Assembly (NCBI RefSeq): GCF_001748245.1
Contig: NZ_BDFO01000001.1
Location: forward strand, 684,828 to 748,827
Direction: 5' to 3'
From: Oligoflexus tunisiensis
GTDB taxonomy: Bacteria > Bdellovibrionota_B > Oligoflexia > Oligoflexales > Oligoflexaceae
Length of the DNA: 64,000 bases
Below, in pieces: positions 32,712 through 41,871 of the stretch; position 1 is the first letter of the stretch, and every line of letters begins with the position of its first letter. The translations under genes and the position numbers were made by a program. Below the pieces are notes generated by a model. It saw only the letters and a list, made by a program, of their open reading frames with translations, searched no databases and had not been told where the DNA came from.

Positions 32712-33956
32712 ATGGTAAACAGAGAAGAGAAGTTTAAGAATCTGCTGCTGCTGGGTAGCATACTGGCGGTATTGGGCATCGGCCTGTCGATCTATTCGCT
32801 CCTCCATCATCTGGAGCTTAAGCAGGCAGGCGCGACCAGCTTTGCCTGCAACATCAATGACACCCTGAGTTGCGATGATATCGCGAACAGCAAGTTCGCC
32901 GAGGACCCCTGGGGCAACCCGATGGGCGTTTATGGAATTGGTTACTTCCTCGGTCTTTTTGCTCTGCTTATCACCGCCCGCATGAAGGAAAACCTGCGGC
33001 AGGATGCCTTGCAAGCCTATGCGGTCATGGTGGGAATCGGGGTGCTGGTTTCCATCGTCCTCTTTGGGATCTCGGAATTTGTGATCGGAAAAATCTGCCC
33101 AACCTGTGTCGGTATTTATGCTGTCACGCTGATGCAAGCCGCGGTGCTGTTCTTTACCCGCGATGCGATTCCCAAACCCTGGAGTTTCAAAAGCATTAAC
33201 AACGGCGGCTGGTATGGAATCATCGCCCTGGTGGCCACGATAGCCGTCTATCAGGTGGTGAAGCCGACTTCGACCCGCAATTTCAAACCTGACAATCCGA
33301 TGACCGAGGAGGAAGTGCAACAGCACATGGAAAAACTCGGGGCGAATCGGGAGGCGCCGATCCTGGCCGCACTGGATCCCACACCTTCTCCTTCGGTGAA
33401 AATCGACTACACCGCTTACAGCGGACTGGGTGAAGACTATCGCCTGGGCTCGGACGACGCCAAAGTCAAGATCGTGGAATACGCCGACTACCAGTGCCCC
33501 GCCTGTGCCACGGCTTCCAAGGCTTTGAAAGCCCTGCATCAGGAAATGGGAGACAAGGTTCTCATCGTGTTCAAAAACTTCCCGCTCGACAGCAACTGCA
33601 ACCCAAGCGTGCAAACGAAGATGCATGCCTTCGCCTGTGAAGCTGCGATCATGACCCGTTGCGCCGGGCAGATCGGCAAGTTCTGGGACATGAATCAGCG
33701 CGTCTTTGACAATTTCCGTGATATCGACTCCACAAGGCTGGTTGCGTGGGCCAAGGATGTGGGGTTGAATGATGAACAGATCAAGCAGTGCAAGGCCTCG
33801 CCGGACATCGTGAAGAAGATTCAGGATGATATCAAACAGGCCAACGACGCGGGACTGTCGGGAACACCAACGATCTTTATCAACGGCCGCAAGTACAACG
33901 GCGCCGTGGATCCTGGAACTCTAAAGCAGGTCGTTGAGGCCTTGCTGAACAGCTGA
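32712..33956 (+). CDS. VKOR-DsbA fusion, disulphide-forming membrane protein
   Basis: 414 residues. An N-terminal vitamin K epoxide reductase domain of about four to five membrane helices has the loop cysteine (LSCDDIANSKF) and active-site CPTC (in KICPTCVGIYAV). A periplasmic thioredoxin-like DsbA/Thioredoxin_4 domain from about residue 235 has CPAC (DYQCPACAT) and the cis-Pro loop SGTPTIFINGRKY. Such proteins replace separate DsbA and DsbB, oxidising exported proteins and passing electrons to quinone. Start ATG follows AAGGAGAATCAGCCCC. The gene is the first normal chromosomal gene after the tRNA. Confidence 0.9.
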   Translation: MVNREEKFKNLLLLGSILAVLGIGLSIYSLLHHLELKQAGATSFACNINDTLSCDDIANSKFAEDPWGNPMGVYGIGYFLGLFALLITARMKENLRQDALQAYAVMVGIGVLVSIVLFGISEFVIGKICPTCVGIYAVTLMQAAVLFFTRDAIPKPWSFKSINNGGWYGIIALVATIAVYQVVKPTSTRNFKPDNPMTEEEVQQHMEKLGANREAPILAALDPTPSPSVKIDYTAYSGLGEDYRLGSDDAKVKIVEYADYQCPACATASKALKALHQEMGDKVLIVFKNFPLDSNCNPSVQTKMHAFACEAAIMTRCAGQIGKFWDMNQRVFDNFRDIDSTRLVAWAKDVGLNDEQIKQCKASPDIVKKIQDDIKQANDAGLSGTPTIFINGRKYNGAVDPGTLKQVVEALLNS

Positions 33957-33981
33957 TTGTGACGAGAAAAGAAGGCCAGTG

Positions 33982-34755
33982 ATGAATATTACCTTTGAAC
34001 ATGACTACCAACAGAAAATTCTCAGCATGCGTTTTGCCGAGCCGACGGTTCTGGGCGGCGATGCCGATGTGATGAACTGGAGGCAGACCTGGCTCGGTGC
34101 TCTGAAATCCTGGCATTCCCCTTACAAGGCTGTGATCGATGGATCGCAGCTGCGGCTCGCTCTGGATGCGGATAAGCCTGCGATCCAGGCGGCGCTGAAA
34201 CGTATGGAAAAAGTTCTCACAGGTTTTTTCCTGAAGAAGGCCGTGATCTGGGGCATCGACAAGGAATTTTCCGAGCTGACGCCCTTTGAATATGCGGAAT
34301 CCGAAGAGGCCGCCTGGGAAGCGATCGGTCTGCGCAAAGCGCGTGGACCCGTCGAGCCCGGGGATTTTCGCAGCAGCATTCAACTGCAAAATCATTTTCG
34401 GCAGCATGTCGTCGAACTCTCGTTTGCTGCGGATGCAGTGATCGATACCAAGGAAAAGCTGCAGACCTTGCGCAGCAAGCTGACCAATAACCTGATGCAG
34501 TGGCATTCCGCCTGGAGTCTGCTGGTGGATTGTTCGCATCTGGAGATCCGGCCCGAACTCCATCCGGAATGGGAGCTCATGCTGAAGTTTTTCCGAGGCT
34601 TTTTCCTGAAGGAAGTGCTGGGTTATTCCCCGAAATCCAAGGAGTTAACTTACCCCTTCCAGGTGTATCGAGCCCGACATAATGCCGCTGGCAGGCTGGA
34701 GGCGGAAGGCCTGTTTTCCGGGGAGGATGCTGACTGTCAGAGCCGGAAGAGTTGA
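33982..34755 (+). CDS. Hypothetical protein with internal duplication
   Basis: 257 residues, soluble. Two halves repeat one layout: about 8-100 (ILSMRFAEP, LKSWHSPYKAVIDGSQL, LTGFFLKKAVIWG) and 133-220 (VVELSFAAD, LMQWHSAWSLLVDCSHLEI, FRGFFLKEVLGY). The strand-helix-strand pattern with a conserved D-S/C-S after a hydrophobic strand resembles a degenerate STAS/SpoIIAA-like fold, which is a guess. It starts 26 nt after the VKOR gene. The upstream GTG at 33979 is directly adjacent and equally possible. Confidence 0.7.
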   Translation: MNITFEHDYQQKILSMRFAEPTVLGGDADVMNWRQTWLGALKSWHSPYKAVIDGSQLRLALDADKPAIQAALKRMEKVLTGFFLKKAVIWGIDKEFSELTPFEYAESEEAAWEAIGLRKARGPVEPGDFRSSIQLQNHFRQHVVELSFAADAVIDTKEKLQTLRSKLTNNLMQWHSAWSLLVDCSHLEIRPELHPEWELMLKFFRGFFLKEVLGYSPKSKELTYPFQVYRARHNAAGRLEAEGLFSGEDADCQSRKS

Positions 34756-34850
34756 CTGTTCAACTTGACCAAGTTTTCACAAGCAGGGTATAAACAGGCT
34801 CCACAGTGCCCTTGGGGCCTATCTGGTGATTATTTTTCAGGAGTCAAGTC

Positions 34851-35156
34851 GTGCAACCTGTTGAACTTTATCCCATTCAAAATTCGCTGATCCTGCGCGC
34901 CCGCGGCGTGGAACTGCTGGTTCTTTCACACCATGTCGCCGAATTGAAGAACCTCAAGGACACCAAGGAATTTGCGGATTACTTTTTGAAACGCGCGATG
35001 GTGAACCGCTCCGCGCGCAAGCTGTTTGAAGCTTGGCTGCGCAAGGATAATACGCTGTGGCGTCGGATCTATCATTCGGTCATGCATGACTTCGAAGAGA
35101 ACAAGGATGAGGTGACGGAAGGAGCGGTGGAGACGGCCGAGACCGCGAAGGCTTGA
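34851..35156 (+). CDS. Hypothetical protein
   Basis: 101 residues from a GTG at 34851 preceded by CAGGAG. The protein is amphipathic with basic helices (LKRAMVNRSARKLFEAWLRK) and an acidic, Ala/Glu/Thr-rich end. No membrane segment, no family recognised. It is followed by GC-rich hairpin sequence near 35163-35175 that could end transcription. Confidence 0.6.
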   Translation: MQPVELYPIQNSLILRARGVELLVLSHHVAELKNLKDTKEFADYFLKRAMVNRSARKLFEAWLRKDNTLWRRIYHSVMHDFEENKDEVTEGAVETAETAKA

Positions 35157-35289
35157 ATCGACGGCCCCCCTGCGGGGGTGACGGTTATTTAGCTTCGCGC
35201 GGCCCCGTGGCGGTGATGGTCGCCACCCACCCCAGGATCATTCTTGAGAACCGGCAAATTCTGCCGATAAACCCCGCAGGGGGTGCAGA

Positions 35290-35571
35290 ATGATCCGCAA
35301 ATATTTGATCTGTGGTAAAAAGCAGATCTATATGCAAAGTAAGAATGTGGAATCCTATAGCGAAATCGGCAAGGTCATCGAACTTTTGATGCCCGTGCGG
35401 GATTTCTGGGATCTCGAACGATTTATCAAAGATGTCAACTACCTCCTGGCCGCCGGGGAGGCCCAGGCCGAGGTTGCCACCTCCTATCGGAAGGTCCTCA
35501 GGCGATCGGCCCGGTTTGCAGTGCGGGAAATGGATCGACTCTGGCTTTATGGACAAAAAAATAATCAGTAG
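35290..35571 (+). CDS. Hypothetical protein upstream of gmhB
   Basis: 93 residues, basic at both ends. Start ATG follows a GGGGG stretch. Central segments IELLMPVRDFWDLERFIKDV and NYLLAAGEAQAEVATSYRKV look helical. No family recognised. It overlaps gmhB by 23 nt in a different frame, so the two are probably co-translated. Confidence 0.6.
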   Translation: MIRKYLICGKKQIYMQSKNVESYSEIGKVIELLMPVRDFWDLERFIKDVNYLLAAGEAQAEVATSYRKVLRRSARFAVREMDRLWLYGQKNNQ

Positions 35572-36118
35572 ACCGGCTGCTTTTCTGGATCGTGACGGCG
35601 TTCTCGTTCGTGACACAGGTTATGTCTATCGCATCGAGGATCTTGAAATCCTCCCCGGTGTGCCGGAAGCCCTCAAACTCCTCCACGATCATGGCTTTCT
35701 TCTTATCGTCATCTCCAATCAGGCAGGCGTCGCCCGTGGTTATTACACGCCCGAGGATGTCGATCATTTCCACGCGGAATTGCAGAAACGCCTGCAGGAT
35801 CAGCTTGGATTTCCTCTCGACGGCATTTACTACTGCCCGCACCATCCCCAGGGTTCGGTGTTCGAATATTCCATGGTCTGCAGCTGCCGAAAACCCGGAA
35901 CTGCCTTGATCGAGAAGGCGGGACAGGACTTTGCCATCGACTGGGAGCACAGCGTCATGGTCGGCGATCGGGCCAGCGATGTCGAATGCGGATTGAAAGC
36001 GGGAGTGAAGGGAATTCAGATCGAAAGCGATCAGTATGAGGGTCATGCGACCCCGCACGTGAAAGTGCGGGATCTTTGGGAAGCGGCTCAGTGGACGATT
36101 CAAAACAGGTCCACTTAA
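35549..36118 (+). CDS. gmhB: D-glycero-beta-D-manno-heptose 1,7-bisphosphate 7-phosphatase
   Basis: 189 residues, normal for GmhB. HAD motifs: AAFLDRDGVLVRDTG (nucleophile and acid Asp pair), LLIVISNQAGVARG, a zinc loop CPHHPQG through CSCRKPG, and VMVGDRASDVECG. It makes the heptose-1-phosphate used for LPS inner core. The ATG at 35549 lies within the end of the preceding gene; an upstream in-frame extension to 35432 is antisense-like in composition. It supports a Gram-negative envelope. Other heptose genes are not in the window. Converges with the 2Fe-2S gene with 4-nt overlap. Confidence 0.9.
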   Translation: MDKKIISRPAAFLDRDGVLVRDTGYVYRIEDLEILPGVPEALKLLHDHGFLLIVISNQAGVARGYYTPEDVDHFHAELQKRLQDQLGFPLDGIYYCPHHPQGSVFEYSMVCSCRKPGTALIEKAGQDFAIDWEHSVMVGDRASDVECGLKAGVKGIQIESDQYEGHATPHVKVRDLWEAAQWTIQNRST

Positions 36119-36396
36119 CCCCCTCCGGACTTGTGTTCCTTGTACTTTTTCAAAAGAATCTTGATGCGTGGTCCGCAGCGTTCGCCCTTGCAGCCACCGG
36201 AACCCGAGCCGACCTTCTGATTGACGTCGGCCACGGTATCACAGCCCGGCAGGGCTTCCAAAACTTTTCCCAGCGGAATGCCTTTACAGATACAGACCAC
36301 GCGGGTCATTTGTTTCATCCGCTCACGAGCCAATTCTTCAGGCGTCAGGGGACGCTCACTTTCTTCATTCAAAATCAAATCCTTGTCATCGGGCAT
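36115..36396 (-). CDS. BFD-like [2Fe-2S]-binding protein
   Basis: 93 residues. After an acidic N-terminus come VVCICKGIPLGKVLEAL and GSGSGGCKGERCGPRIKILL, giving CxC and CxxxxC-GP cysteine pairs typical of the bacterioferritin-associated ferredoxin/Fer2_BFD fold. It could serve electron transfer or iron release, but no bacterioferritin gene is near. It reads towards gmhB and is separate from the CPBP gene. Confidence 0.8.
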   Translation of the reverse strand: MPDDKDLILNEESERPLTPEELARERMKQMTRVVCICKGIPLGKVLEALPGCDTVADVNQKVGSGSGGCKGERCGPRIKILLKKYKEHKSGGG

Positions 36397-36481
36397 GCGT
36401 TACTCCATTGATCCCGTCCTTCCACCTTAGCACAAAAGTTGCTGGCGGCAGAACAGGCCACATAGACAGCACCCACGCGGT

Positions 36482-37126
36482 TCAAACCTTCAGGTATAAG
36501 GCCTGAAGCCAGTCGAGCCAGCGCTCATCGAGTGTTGCGAAAATCCAGCCGCTCGCATTGCAGGCGGCATGCAAAGCCATGGCGGCCGTCAAACGGCCTG
36601 AAACCACGTATAACCATTCACAGCATAAGCCGAGCAGCAGAGGGCCCATCGGCATGGCCAGCTGATCCCAGGCGCCGGACCCATGGGCCATGGCAAAGAC
36701 CAGAGCCGAACCATAGGCTCCCCAGAAATCACCGAGCTTCTGCCGGGCCCAGCCTCCAATCCCGAAGCGAAAGACGACCTCCTCGACCACGGGAATCCAG
36801 AGCACAAACGCTAACAGACCTGGATCCCAGCTCGGGTCAATCGGCGGAGCGCCAGCGACCCAGGCCCGTGACAGAAGGCTCCCGCCCAGGCTGCCACCCA
36901 CAATCAAGGCAGCAGGCAGAAAAGCAAGCGCTCCCGAGCGGACCGTGCCCCGCAGCTGGCGGCCAAAATGCCAAAGAAGCCAGGCGAGAATGCTATGCAG
37001 GACGGCAATGCTCAGCCAGCCGGGTGAAAGCAGCTGACTCACAAAACCATAGAACAGCGACAGCGCCCAACCCAAAAGGATCAGAACCAGGAAAAAGAGA
37101 ACGCGGGTGGAGATCGGGGTGCTCAT
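36482..37126 (-). CDS. CPBP-family intramembrane metalloprotease
   Basis: 214 residues with about six hydrophobic helices. CPBP/Abi motifs are in order: PVVEEVVFRFG (EExxxR), FAMAHG (FxxxH) and ALHAACN (HxxxN). Family members are Rce1-like proteases, and bacterial ones often act in signalling or immunity. Its start overlaps the cheV stop by 4 nt (ATGA), so it is translationally coupled to cheV. A role in processing a membrane signalling protein is speculative. Confidence 0.85.
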   Translation of the reverse strand: MSTPISTRVLFFLVLILLGWALSLFYGFVSQLLSPGWLSIAVLHSILAWLLWHFGRQLRGTVRSGALAFLPAALIVGGSLGGSLLSRAWVAGAPPIDPSWDPGLLAFVLWIPVVEEVVFRFGIGGWARQKLGDFWGAYGSALVFAMAHGSGAWDQLAMPMGPLLLGLCCEWLYVVSGRLTAAMALHAACNASGWIFATLDERWLDWLQALYLKV

Positions 37127-38124
37127 GCCGGTATTGTGCTGAGCCGAAAGTGTCTTTTCAAGGTTTCAATGATGGTCAGCACATCATTTTTCACCAGGTA
37201 GCCATTGGCACCGGCTTTTTCGCCCAGGTCCCGCGATCCGGTATCACCGAGTGAGGTGTGCAGGAAGATGGGAATCCTGTCGAATTCACTCATTTTCCGC
37301 ACGCGGCTGATAAAGGTGATGCCATCCATCTGCGGCATCTCCACGTCGGTGATAATCGCCTGCACGCGGCCGGCGGCATTGCCAGCGGACTGCGATTGCT
37401 CGAGCTTATGCAAGGCTTCGAGCCCATTTCTTGCCTGAATTACGCGGTAGCCTTCATGGTGCAAGGCGCGCGAGACATTGGTCAGGATCAGGTTGGAATC
37501 ATCGACCAGGAGTATGCACGGGGCGTTGCGATCCCTCAGCAGGTTGTGGTGCTGCACCGCGTGATCGAAGCCGTGTGGAAGATCCGGCAGGGCTTCCATC
37601 GTATGATGTCCGTGAGCCTTGGACTCCAGGCTCGCAATAATTTTTTCAAGATCGAGGATAAAAAGAAACTCAGAACCCTCGATCAGCATCATGCCCGTGA
37701 TCGAGGAATTGCTGTCCGCCGACGGCGGCAGGACCTTGTCCCAGGTCACCCGCCGGATGCGATTCGTGGAATGCACGATAAAACCGGCCCGTTTTTGACT
37801 GAACTCGGTGACGATGATCTGCTGATCGGGGGTGATGGGGCTTTGGTAATCGCCGAGCACCATGCACAGATTCACGGCCGGGATGGGGATGCCGCGCAGT
37901 TCAAAGATGCCGGCAATGCCTGGAACCGAGGACGAAAGGGGATTGATCCGCGGCATATGCACGACTTCGCGGACTTTCACCACGTTCACACCGTAGTGGC
38001 CTTTGATCACCCGCCCACCGGGCAGGTTGCGAAGCAGGGAGAACTCGATCAGCTCAAAATAGTTCCCGCCCACCTCGAAGTGGTTGTCGAGATCGGAGAG
38101 ATTGGCTTTCATACGGTTCAACAT
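37123..38124 (-). CDS. cheV: Chemotaxis coupling protein CheV (CheW-REC)
   Basis: 333 residues. The CheW domain spans about 20-165 (YGVNVVKVREVVHMPRINPL, GIFELRGIPIPAVNL). The receiver spans about 205-330 (ILLVDDSNLILTNV, AIITDVEMPQMDG, YLVKNDV). CheV couples chemoreceptors to CheA and is tuned by phosphorylation. The ATG at 38124 has AAAAGGGAC 6 nt upstream; an earlier in-frame start has none. No other che genes are adjacent. The dedicated pairing with a CPBP protease is unusual. Confidence 0.9.
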   Translation of the reverse strand: MLNRMKANLSDLDNHFEVGGNYFELIEFSLLRNLPGGRVIKGHYGVNVVKVREVVHMPRINPLSSSVPGIAGIFELRGIPIPAVNLCMVLGDYQSPITPDQQIIVTEFSQKRAGFIVHSTNRIRRVTWDKVLPPSADSNSSITGMMLIEGSEFLFILDLEKIIASLESKAHGHHTMEALPDLPHGFDHAVQHHNLLRDRNAPCILLVDDSNLILTNVSRALHHEGYRVIQARNGLEALHKLEQSQSAGNAAGRVQAIITDVEMPQMDGITFISRVRKMSEFDRIPIFLHTSLGDTGSRDLGEKAGANGYLVKNDVLTIIETLKRHFRLSTIPA

Positions 38125-38188
38125 AAAGTCCCTTTTCGCTGCCTTAACCATCGGCTTTTTTGGGAAAGGCTTGATAGGGACAACAAAA

Positions 38189-38210
38189 AACCCAGCCTTG
38201 TTGCTGGGTT
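38189..38210 (-). terminator. Terminator of the REC-PilZ gene
   Basis: AACCCAGC-N6-GCTGGGTT (8-bp stem). On the minus strand it is followed by TTTTTTG, 28 nt after the stop of the gene ending at 38238. It isolates that gene from cheV. Confidence 0.85.
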
Positions 38211-38237
38211 GTGTTCGAGGCTGAAAGGGATTCGAAA

Positions 38238-38996
38238 TCAGATTTCAACCGCCATCAAAGTCCTGAAATAAATCTCGAGCTGCTTCCTTTGCACATCGCT
38301 GAGCTTGCCGAACTGCAGACCCACTTCACCTTTCGAGTTGATCCAGGCGACCTTCGCCTTGATCTTCGATTCCGCAGCGGACAGAGTTTTTTTCTTCCGG
38401 GCCGCGGCCTTGCCGTCTTCCTCCTGTGCCGGCAATTCGATCGACATGGTCAGCTCCTGCGCCTTCTTCACCTTTAAAGGTCCCTGAAGTTTCACACAGG
38501 CGCCGCCGAGGCTGATATTCAAAACCTTGCCATCCACCTTGGGAGCACGCTTGCCCCGACCGGCGGCCTTGCCCACGAGCTGGGTCATGAAGCTGGCGTT
38601 GAAGCGGCGTTCCAAACGATGTTTGCTCAAAAGAAAACGATCGATTTTTTCGGAGAGATCATCGAAGTTTATCGGCTTGGGAATCCAGGCCGAGGCGTCC
38701 TGATAAGCAAAGAGATTGTCCACGACGGCCTGTTTTACGATGTCGCTGGGATAGGCCGTCATCAGAATCGGCCCATCATAGACCCGGCGCATGGCTTCCA
38801 CCAAAGCCGGCCCATCAACGTCCGGCAAATCAAAGTCCACCACGCACAGATCCGGGCGTCGTGCGGTAAGGTAGTCCAGAGCCTCCTTGCCCGTGGCCGC
38901 GACGTCCACGACTGTTCCCATGATCTTGTCTTTGAAGACCTCGGATGTCATCACCAGACTGGGCTTGCATGAATCAGCGATCAAAACAGTTGTCAT
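38238..38996 (-). CDS. Response regulator with PilZ output domain
   Basis: 252 residues. The receiver (1-120) has CVVDFDLPDVDG with its phospho-acceptor Asp at about 54 and the Lys in WIPKPINF. From about 129 a PilZ-type domain follows: RLERRFNASF (RxxxR-like), VLNISLGGACVKL (D/NxSxxG) and EVGLQFGKL. PilZ binds c-di-GMP, so phospho-signal and second messenger may converge here. The Asp before SxxG is Asn, so ligand binding needs testing. Single-gene transcript bounded by a terminator. Confidence 0.85.
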   Translation of the reverse strand: MTTVLIADSCKPSLVMTSEVFKDKIMGTVVDVAATGKEALDYLTARRPDLCVVDFDLPDVDGPALVEAMRRVYDGPILMTAYPSDIVKQAVVDNLFAYQDASAWIPKPINFDDLSEKIDRFLLSKHRLERRFNASFMTQLVGKAAGRGKRAPKVDGKVLNISLGGACVKLQGPLKVKKAQELTMSIELPAQEEDGKAAARKKKTLSAAESKIKAKVAWINSKGEVGLQFGKLSDVQRKQLEIYFRTLMAVEI

Positions 38997-39111
38997 GGAA
39001 TAATCCCTTTCATGCGTATGAATCTCGATGCAGTCTTCAGAGGCTCAGTGACTTCCAAAATCGAAGGGATGGACCATGCCTCTAGTTCCATTATAGCGAA
39101 GGTCACTGGGA

Positions 39112-39140
39112 AAATACTGCCCCTGCACATCTGTTAGAAT
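39112..39140 (+). promoter_or_regulatory. Possible promoter sharing the AAATACTGCCC box
   Basis: AAATACTGCCC followed after 11 nt by TTAGAAT, about 120 nt before the gene at 39261. The same 11-mer precedes TTAAAAT at 23939 with nearly the same spacing. This is suggestive of a common promoter type only. Confidence 0.25.
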
Positions 39141-39260
39141 CAAGGTGATCCCCCAGATGCATTTTCTCTATCGGGAAGGCTGGGATCGCGGTCGACACAG
39201 ACTGGAAAAGCCAAAGGGAATCGATCCTTACCTTTTGCTAATAAGCGGTTGGGAGTTTTC

Positions 39261-40367
39261 ATGCAAAGACTGGCCAAAGCCTGTTTGATAACCTTCGTGG
39301 GAGCAGTGTCCACGCTGCCTCTGATGGCGATCACTGACCTGCGCCCTGTGACTTTGCCTTTCACACAGGATTTGAATGTACTGCGTGCGAGTCTTACTTT
39401 GCCTGTCACAGATCGGGTCCGTAAAATCACAATACCGTCTCGAAAATTGAAGATGCGTGCCTATAATCCCAAGAAGGATGAGACGGTGGAACCCATCAGT
39501 CTCACCATACCCCGATCCGAATCGGGAGTGACGGAAATGGCGAAGCGTCTGGCCTCCGGAGGACGGAGCGAGGCTCTGCAGAACCTCCTCCTGGATCGTC
39601 TTAAAAAACTGGGGCCCACGACACGATCCTCGGTCAAGGTTGAGTTGCAGTCCGATGACTTCAAGCTCATCAACTTCCAGGCGCTGGCTGACGAACTTTC
39701 CAAGGAACACCACCAGGTCGTCGTCAAATCCAAGGAACTGGCGGGTGAAAAGAATACCTGGAAAGAGTTCCGGAATCAGCTGAGCTATCTGCTGCCCCGC
39801 GAGCAGATTTCACGCATTCACCGCAAGATCAAAGCCGGGACCGACCTCACCTTGGATGATGACCTCTTGCCCACCTTTGCGAAAAAAATGGCCGGAAAAT
39901 TTATCATCTATCGCGGACCGAACTGCTTTCATGCGGCGCTGGCCTTCTTTGATCAGCATTTGACCCGGGCTCCTTCAGTCAATGTGAAGGAAGAGGAAGG
40001 CTATCATCGAGCCATGATCAACTATGACGAACTCTGGCGGGTCATCAGCAGCGAATTCTATGAGGTCGATCCGCGTAATTCCCCCCTTAAATATGGGGAT
40101 CTTATGGTGTTCTTCGGGGTTCCGCCGGAATCTCCCAAGCACATCAACTTCAAATGGATTCGGCACACGGCCATCTATCTCTTTGGACCCTATACCTTCT
40201 CCAAGGGATCCAAGTCGCCCAATACGCCTTACTCCGTGAAAACGCTGGAGGAGGAGTGGTCGACATGGCGCGCCTTGACGCAGAATCTTGGCGTCAAGAT
40301 CTACCGTCGCCAGCTGAACGTGTCATCCGGGCGATTGCCGGTCAAGCGTGACGACTGGATCTACTGA
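39261..40367 (+). CDS. Hypothetical secreted protein
   Basis: 368 residues. Signal peptide RLAKACLITFVGAVSTLPLM-A. The C-terminal part has GPNCFHAALAFFD, then GDLMVFFG and IRHTAIYLFG, a Cys...His...polar order that recalls NlpC/P60-type cysteine peptidases or amidases (Cys in a N-C-x-H context, His on a later strand). This is suggestive, not proven. ATG at 39261 follows GGGAG. Monocistronic, with a promoter-like region at 39112-39140. Confidence 0.65.
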   Translation: MQRLAKACLITFVGAVSTLPLMAITDLRPVTLPFTQDLNVLRASLTLPVTDRVRKITIPSRKLKMRAYNPKKDETVEPISLTIPRSESGVTEMAKRLASGGRSEALQNLLLDRLKKLGPTTRSSVKVELQSDDFKLINFQALADELSKEHHQVVVKSKELAGEKNTWKEFRNQLSYLLPREQISRIHRKIKAGTDLTLDDDLLPTFAKKMAGKFIIYRGPNCFHAALAFFDQHLTRAPSVNVKEEEGYHRAMINYDELWRVISSEFYEVDPRNSPLKYGDLMVFFGVPPESPKHINFKWIRHTAIYLFGPYTFSKGSKSPNTPYSVKTLEEEWSTWRALTQNLGVKIYRRQLNVSSGRLPVKRDDWIY

Positions 40368-40487
40368 TGAACCCGCTTTGCTTTTGAAGGAAAAGTGTTT
40401 TCCTGGCTTGTCAGGAGTGGTAATAAAAGGCCCCTGCGCCCCTTCCTTGGCGCTCTGGTTAATCCACTCCTCAATTAAAGATAAGCC

Positions 40488-41783
40488 ATGACAGTAGCCA
40501 AAACACATCGCTCGACAGCCAAGATTTTTCGCAGTGAACGGTGGAAGAACGATCATAGCAAACAGTTTTTGAGCAAACGCCCGGCCGCCCCTGCCCAGGA
40601 CGAATCCTGCTGCGGGACCCACAGTCCGGTCGATGGCAACTACGAACATAGCCTTCATCACAAATATCAGGCCGCGCTGCAGAAGTTCCGCGAACAGGGG
40701 CTGCTGGAAGGCGTGAGCGTGATCAATCCTGTGGCCTCACCACGTTCCACCGGCTATCGCGCGCATGCAAAGCTTGCCGTAAGGCATGCCCGTGAAGCTG
40801 CCGTCAAACCCGAGGCTGGTGAGCGCTTTGCCATTGGACTTTTTGCGGCCAATTCCCATCAGGTGATCCATCTGAAGGAATGTCCGATGCACCGCGCTTC
40901 GATCAATCGTCTGCTGCCTGATCTGCAGGCGGAACTCGAGGCTTCGAATCTGCAGCCATACTGTGAAGAAACCCATAGCGGCGACCTCCGCTATCTGGCC
41001 ATTCGCGCCACGCATTTAACTGAAGAGCTGATGCTGACCTTTGTCACGCGGGAAGAGAAGGACAAGGTTGAACTGAAAGCCATGGTTTTGCGTTTGCGGC
41101 AGAAGGGCCACCTGATCGTCTCCGCCTTTCAAAACATCAATCCGAGCCGCACCAATGCCATCTTTGGTTCCTTGACCAAAAAGCTCGCAGGGGCCGAAGG
41201 TTTGCGTGAATCCCTTTGCGGTTTGACCTTTGAGATCGGTCCGACCAGCTTTTTCCAGGTGAATCCCTGGACCGCGGAGATGATCTATCGTCGCGTGGAA
41301 CAGATCGCCGGTCATCGCCAGGGCGATGCTGTGGCCTGGGACCTTTATTGCGGCACCGGCCAGATTTCGCTCCTCCTGGCCCAGGCGGGCTATCGTACGC
41401 TGGGGATTGAAGAGAACCCGCAGGCCATTCGCGATGCCGAAGCCAACTGTGTGCGCAACGCAATCCCTGCCGCTGCCCGTCCGGCCTATATTTCCGGCCG
41501 CGTGGAAGACCTGGACGGTCGATTCCCGGATTGGTCGGCAAAACCCGAGCTGATCGTTGCCAATCCGTCGCGTCGTGGACTGGCCCCGGCCGCCCGCGAA
41601 CTCGTGCTGAACGGTCTGCATCAGCGTCCGGGCAGCCGCTTGATTTATGTGTCCTGTGAAGCCGAAACCCTTATCCGCGATCTGGTGGATCTGACCAAAG
41701 CCGGTCATAAGTTGCTCCAGCTTGAATGTTTTGACATGTTCCCCTACACCGAAAAACTGGAATGGCTGGCCGTCATCCAGTAA
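40488..41783 (+). CDS. RNA m5U methyltransferase (RlmD/TrmA family)
   Basis: 431 residues. The Rossmann domain has the SAM motif AWDLYCGTGQISLLLA and GIEENPQA. Family motif IV appears as VANPSRRGL in place of the usual DPPRRG, and the catalytic cysteine lies in LIYVSCEAETL. SFFQVNPWTAEMIY is the RumA-family substrate-loop signature. It lacks an obvious TRAM domain, and the N-terminal cysteines (DESCCGTHS) do not give the full RlmD iron-sulphur set. Substrate (23S rRNA U747/U1939 or tRNA U54) cannot be decided from this sequence. Confidence 0.87.
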   Translation: MTVAKTHRSTAKIFRSERWKNDHSKQFLSKRPAAPAQDESCCGTHSPVDGNYEHSLHHKYQAALQKFREQGLLEGVSVINPVASPRSTGYRAHAKLAVRHAREAAVKPEAGERFAIGLFAANSHQVIHLKECPMHRASINRLLPDLQAELEASNLQPYCEETHSGDLRYLAIRATHLTEELMLTFVTREEKDKVELKAMVLRLRQKGHLIVSAFQNINPSRTNAIFGSLTKKLAGAEGLRESLCGLTFEIGPTSFFQVNPWTAEMIYRRVEQIAGHRQGDAVAWDLYCGTGQISLLLAQAGYRTLGIEENPQAIRDAEANCVRNAIPAAARPAYISGRVEDLDGRFPDWSAKPELIVANPSRRGLAPAARELVLNGLHQRPGSRLIYVSCEAETLIRDLVDLTKAGHKLLQLECFDMFPYTEKLEWLAVIQ

Positions 41784-41871
41784 GCCTTAAAATACCGGGG
41801 GGCTGCCTCGACAGCAGCTCCCACCTGGGATATACAAGTGTTCAGCACCAACAAGATGGGTAGAACACGCG

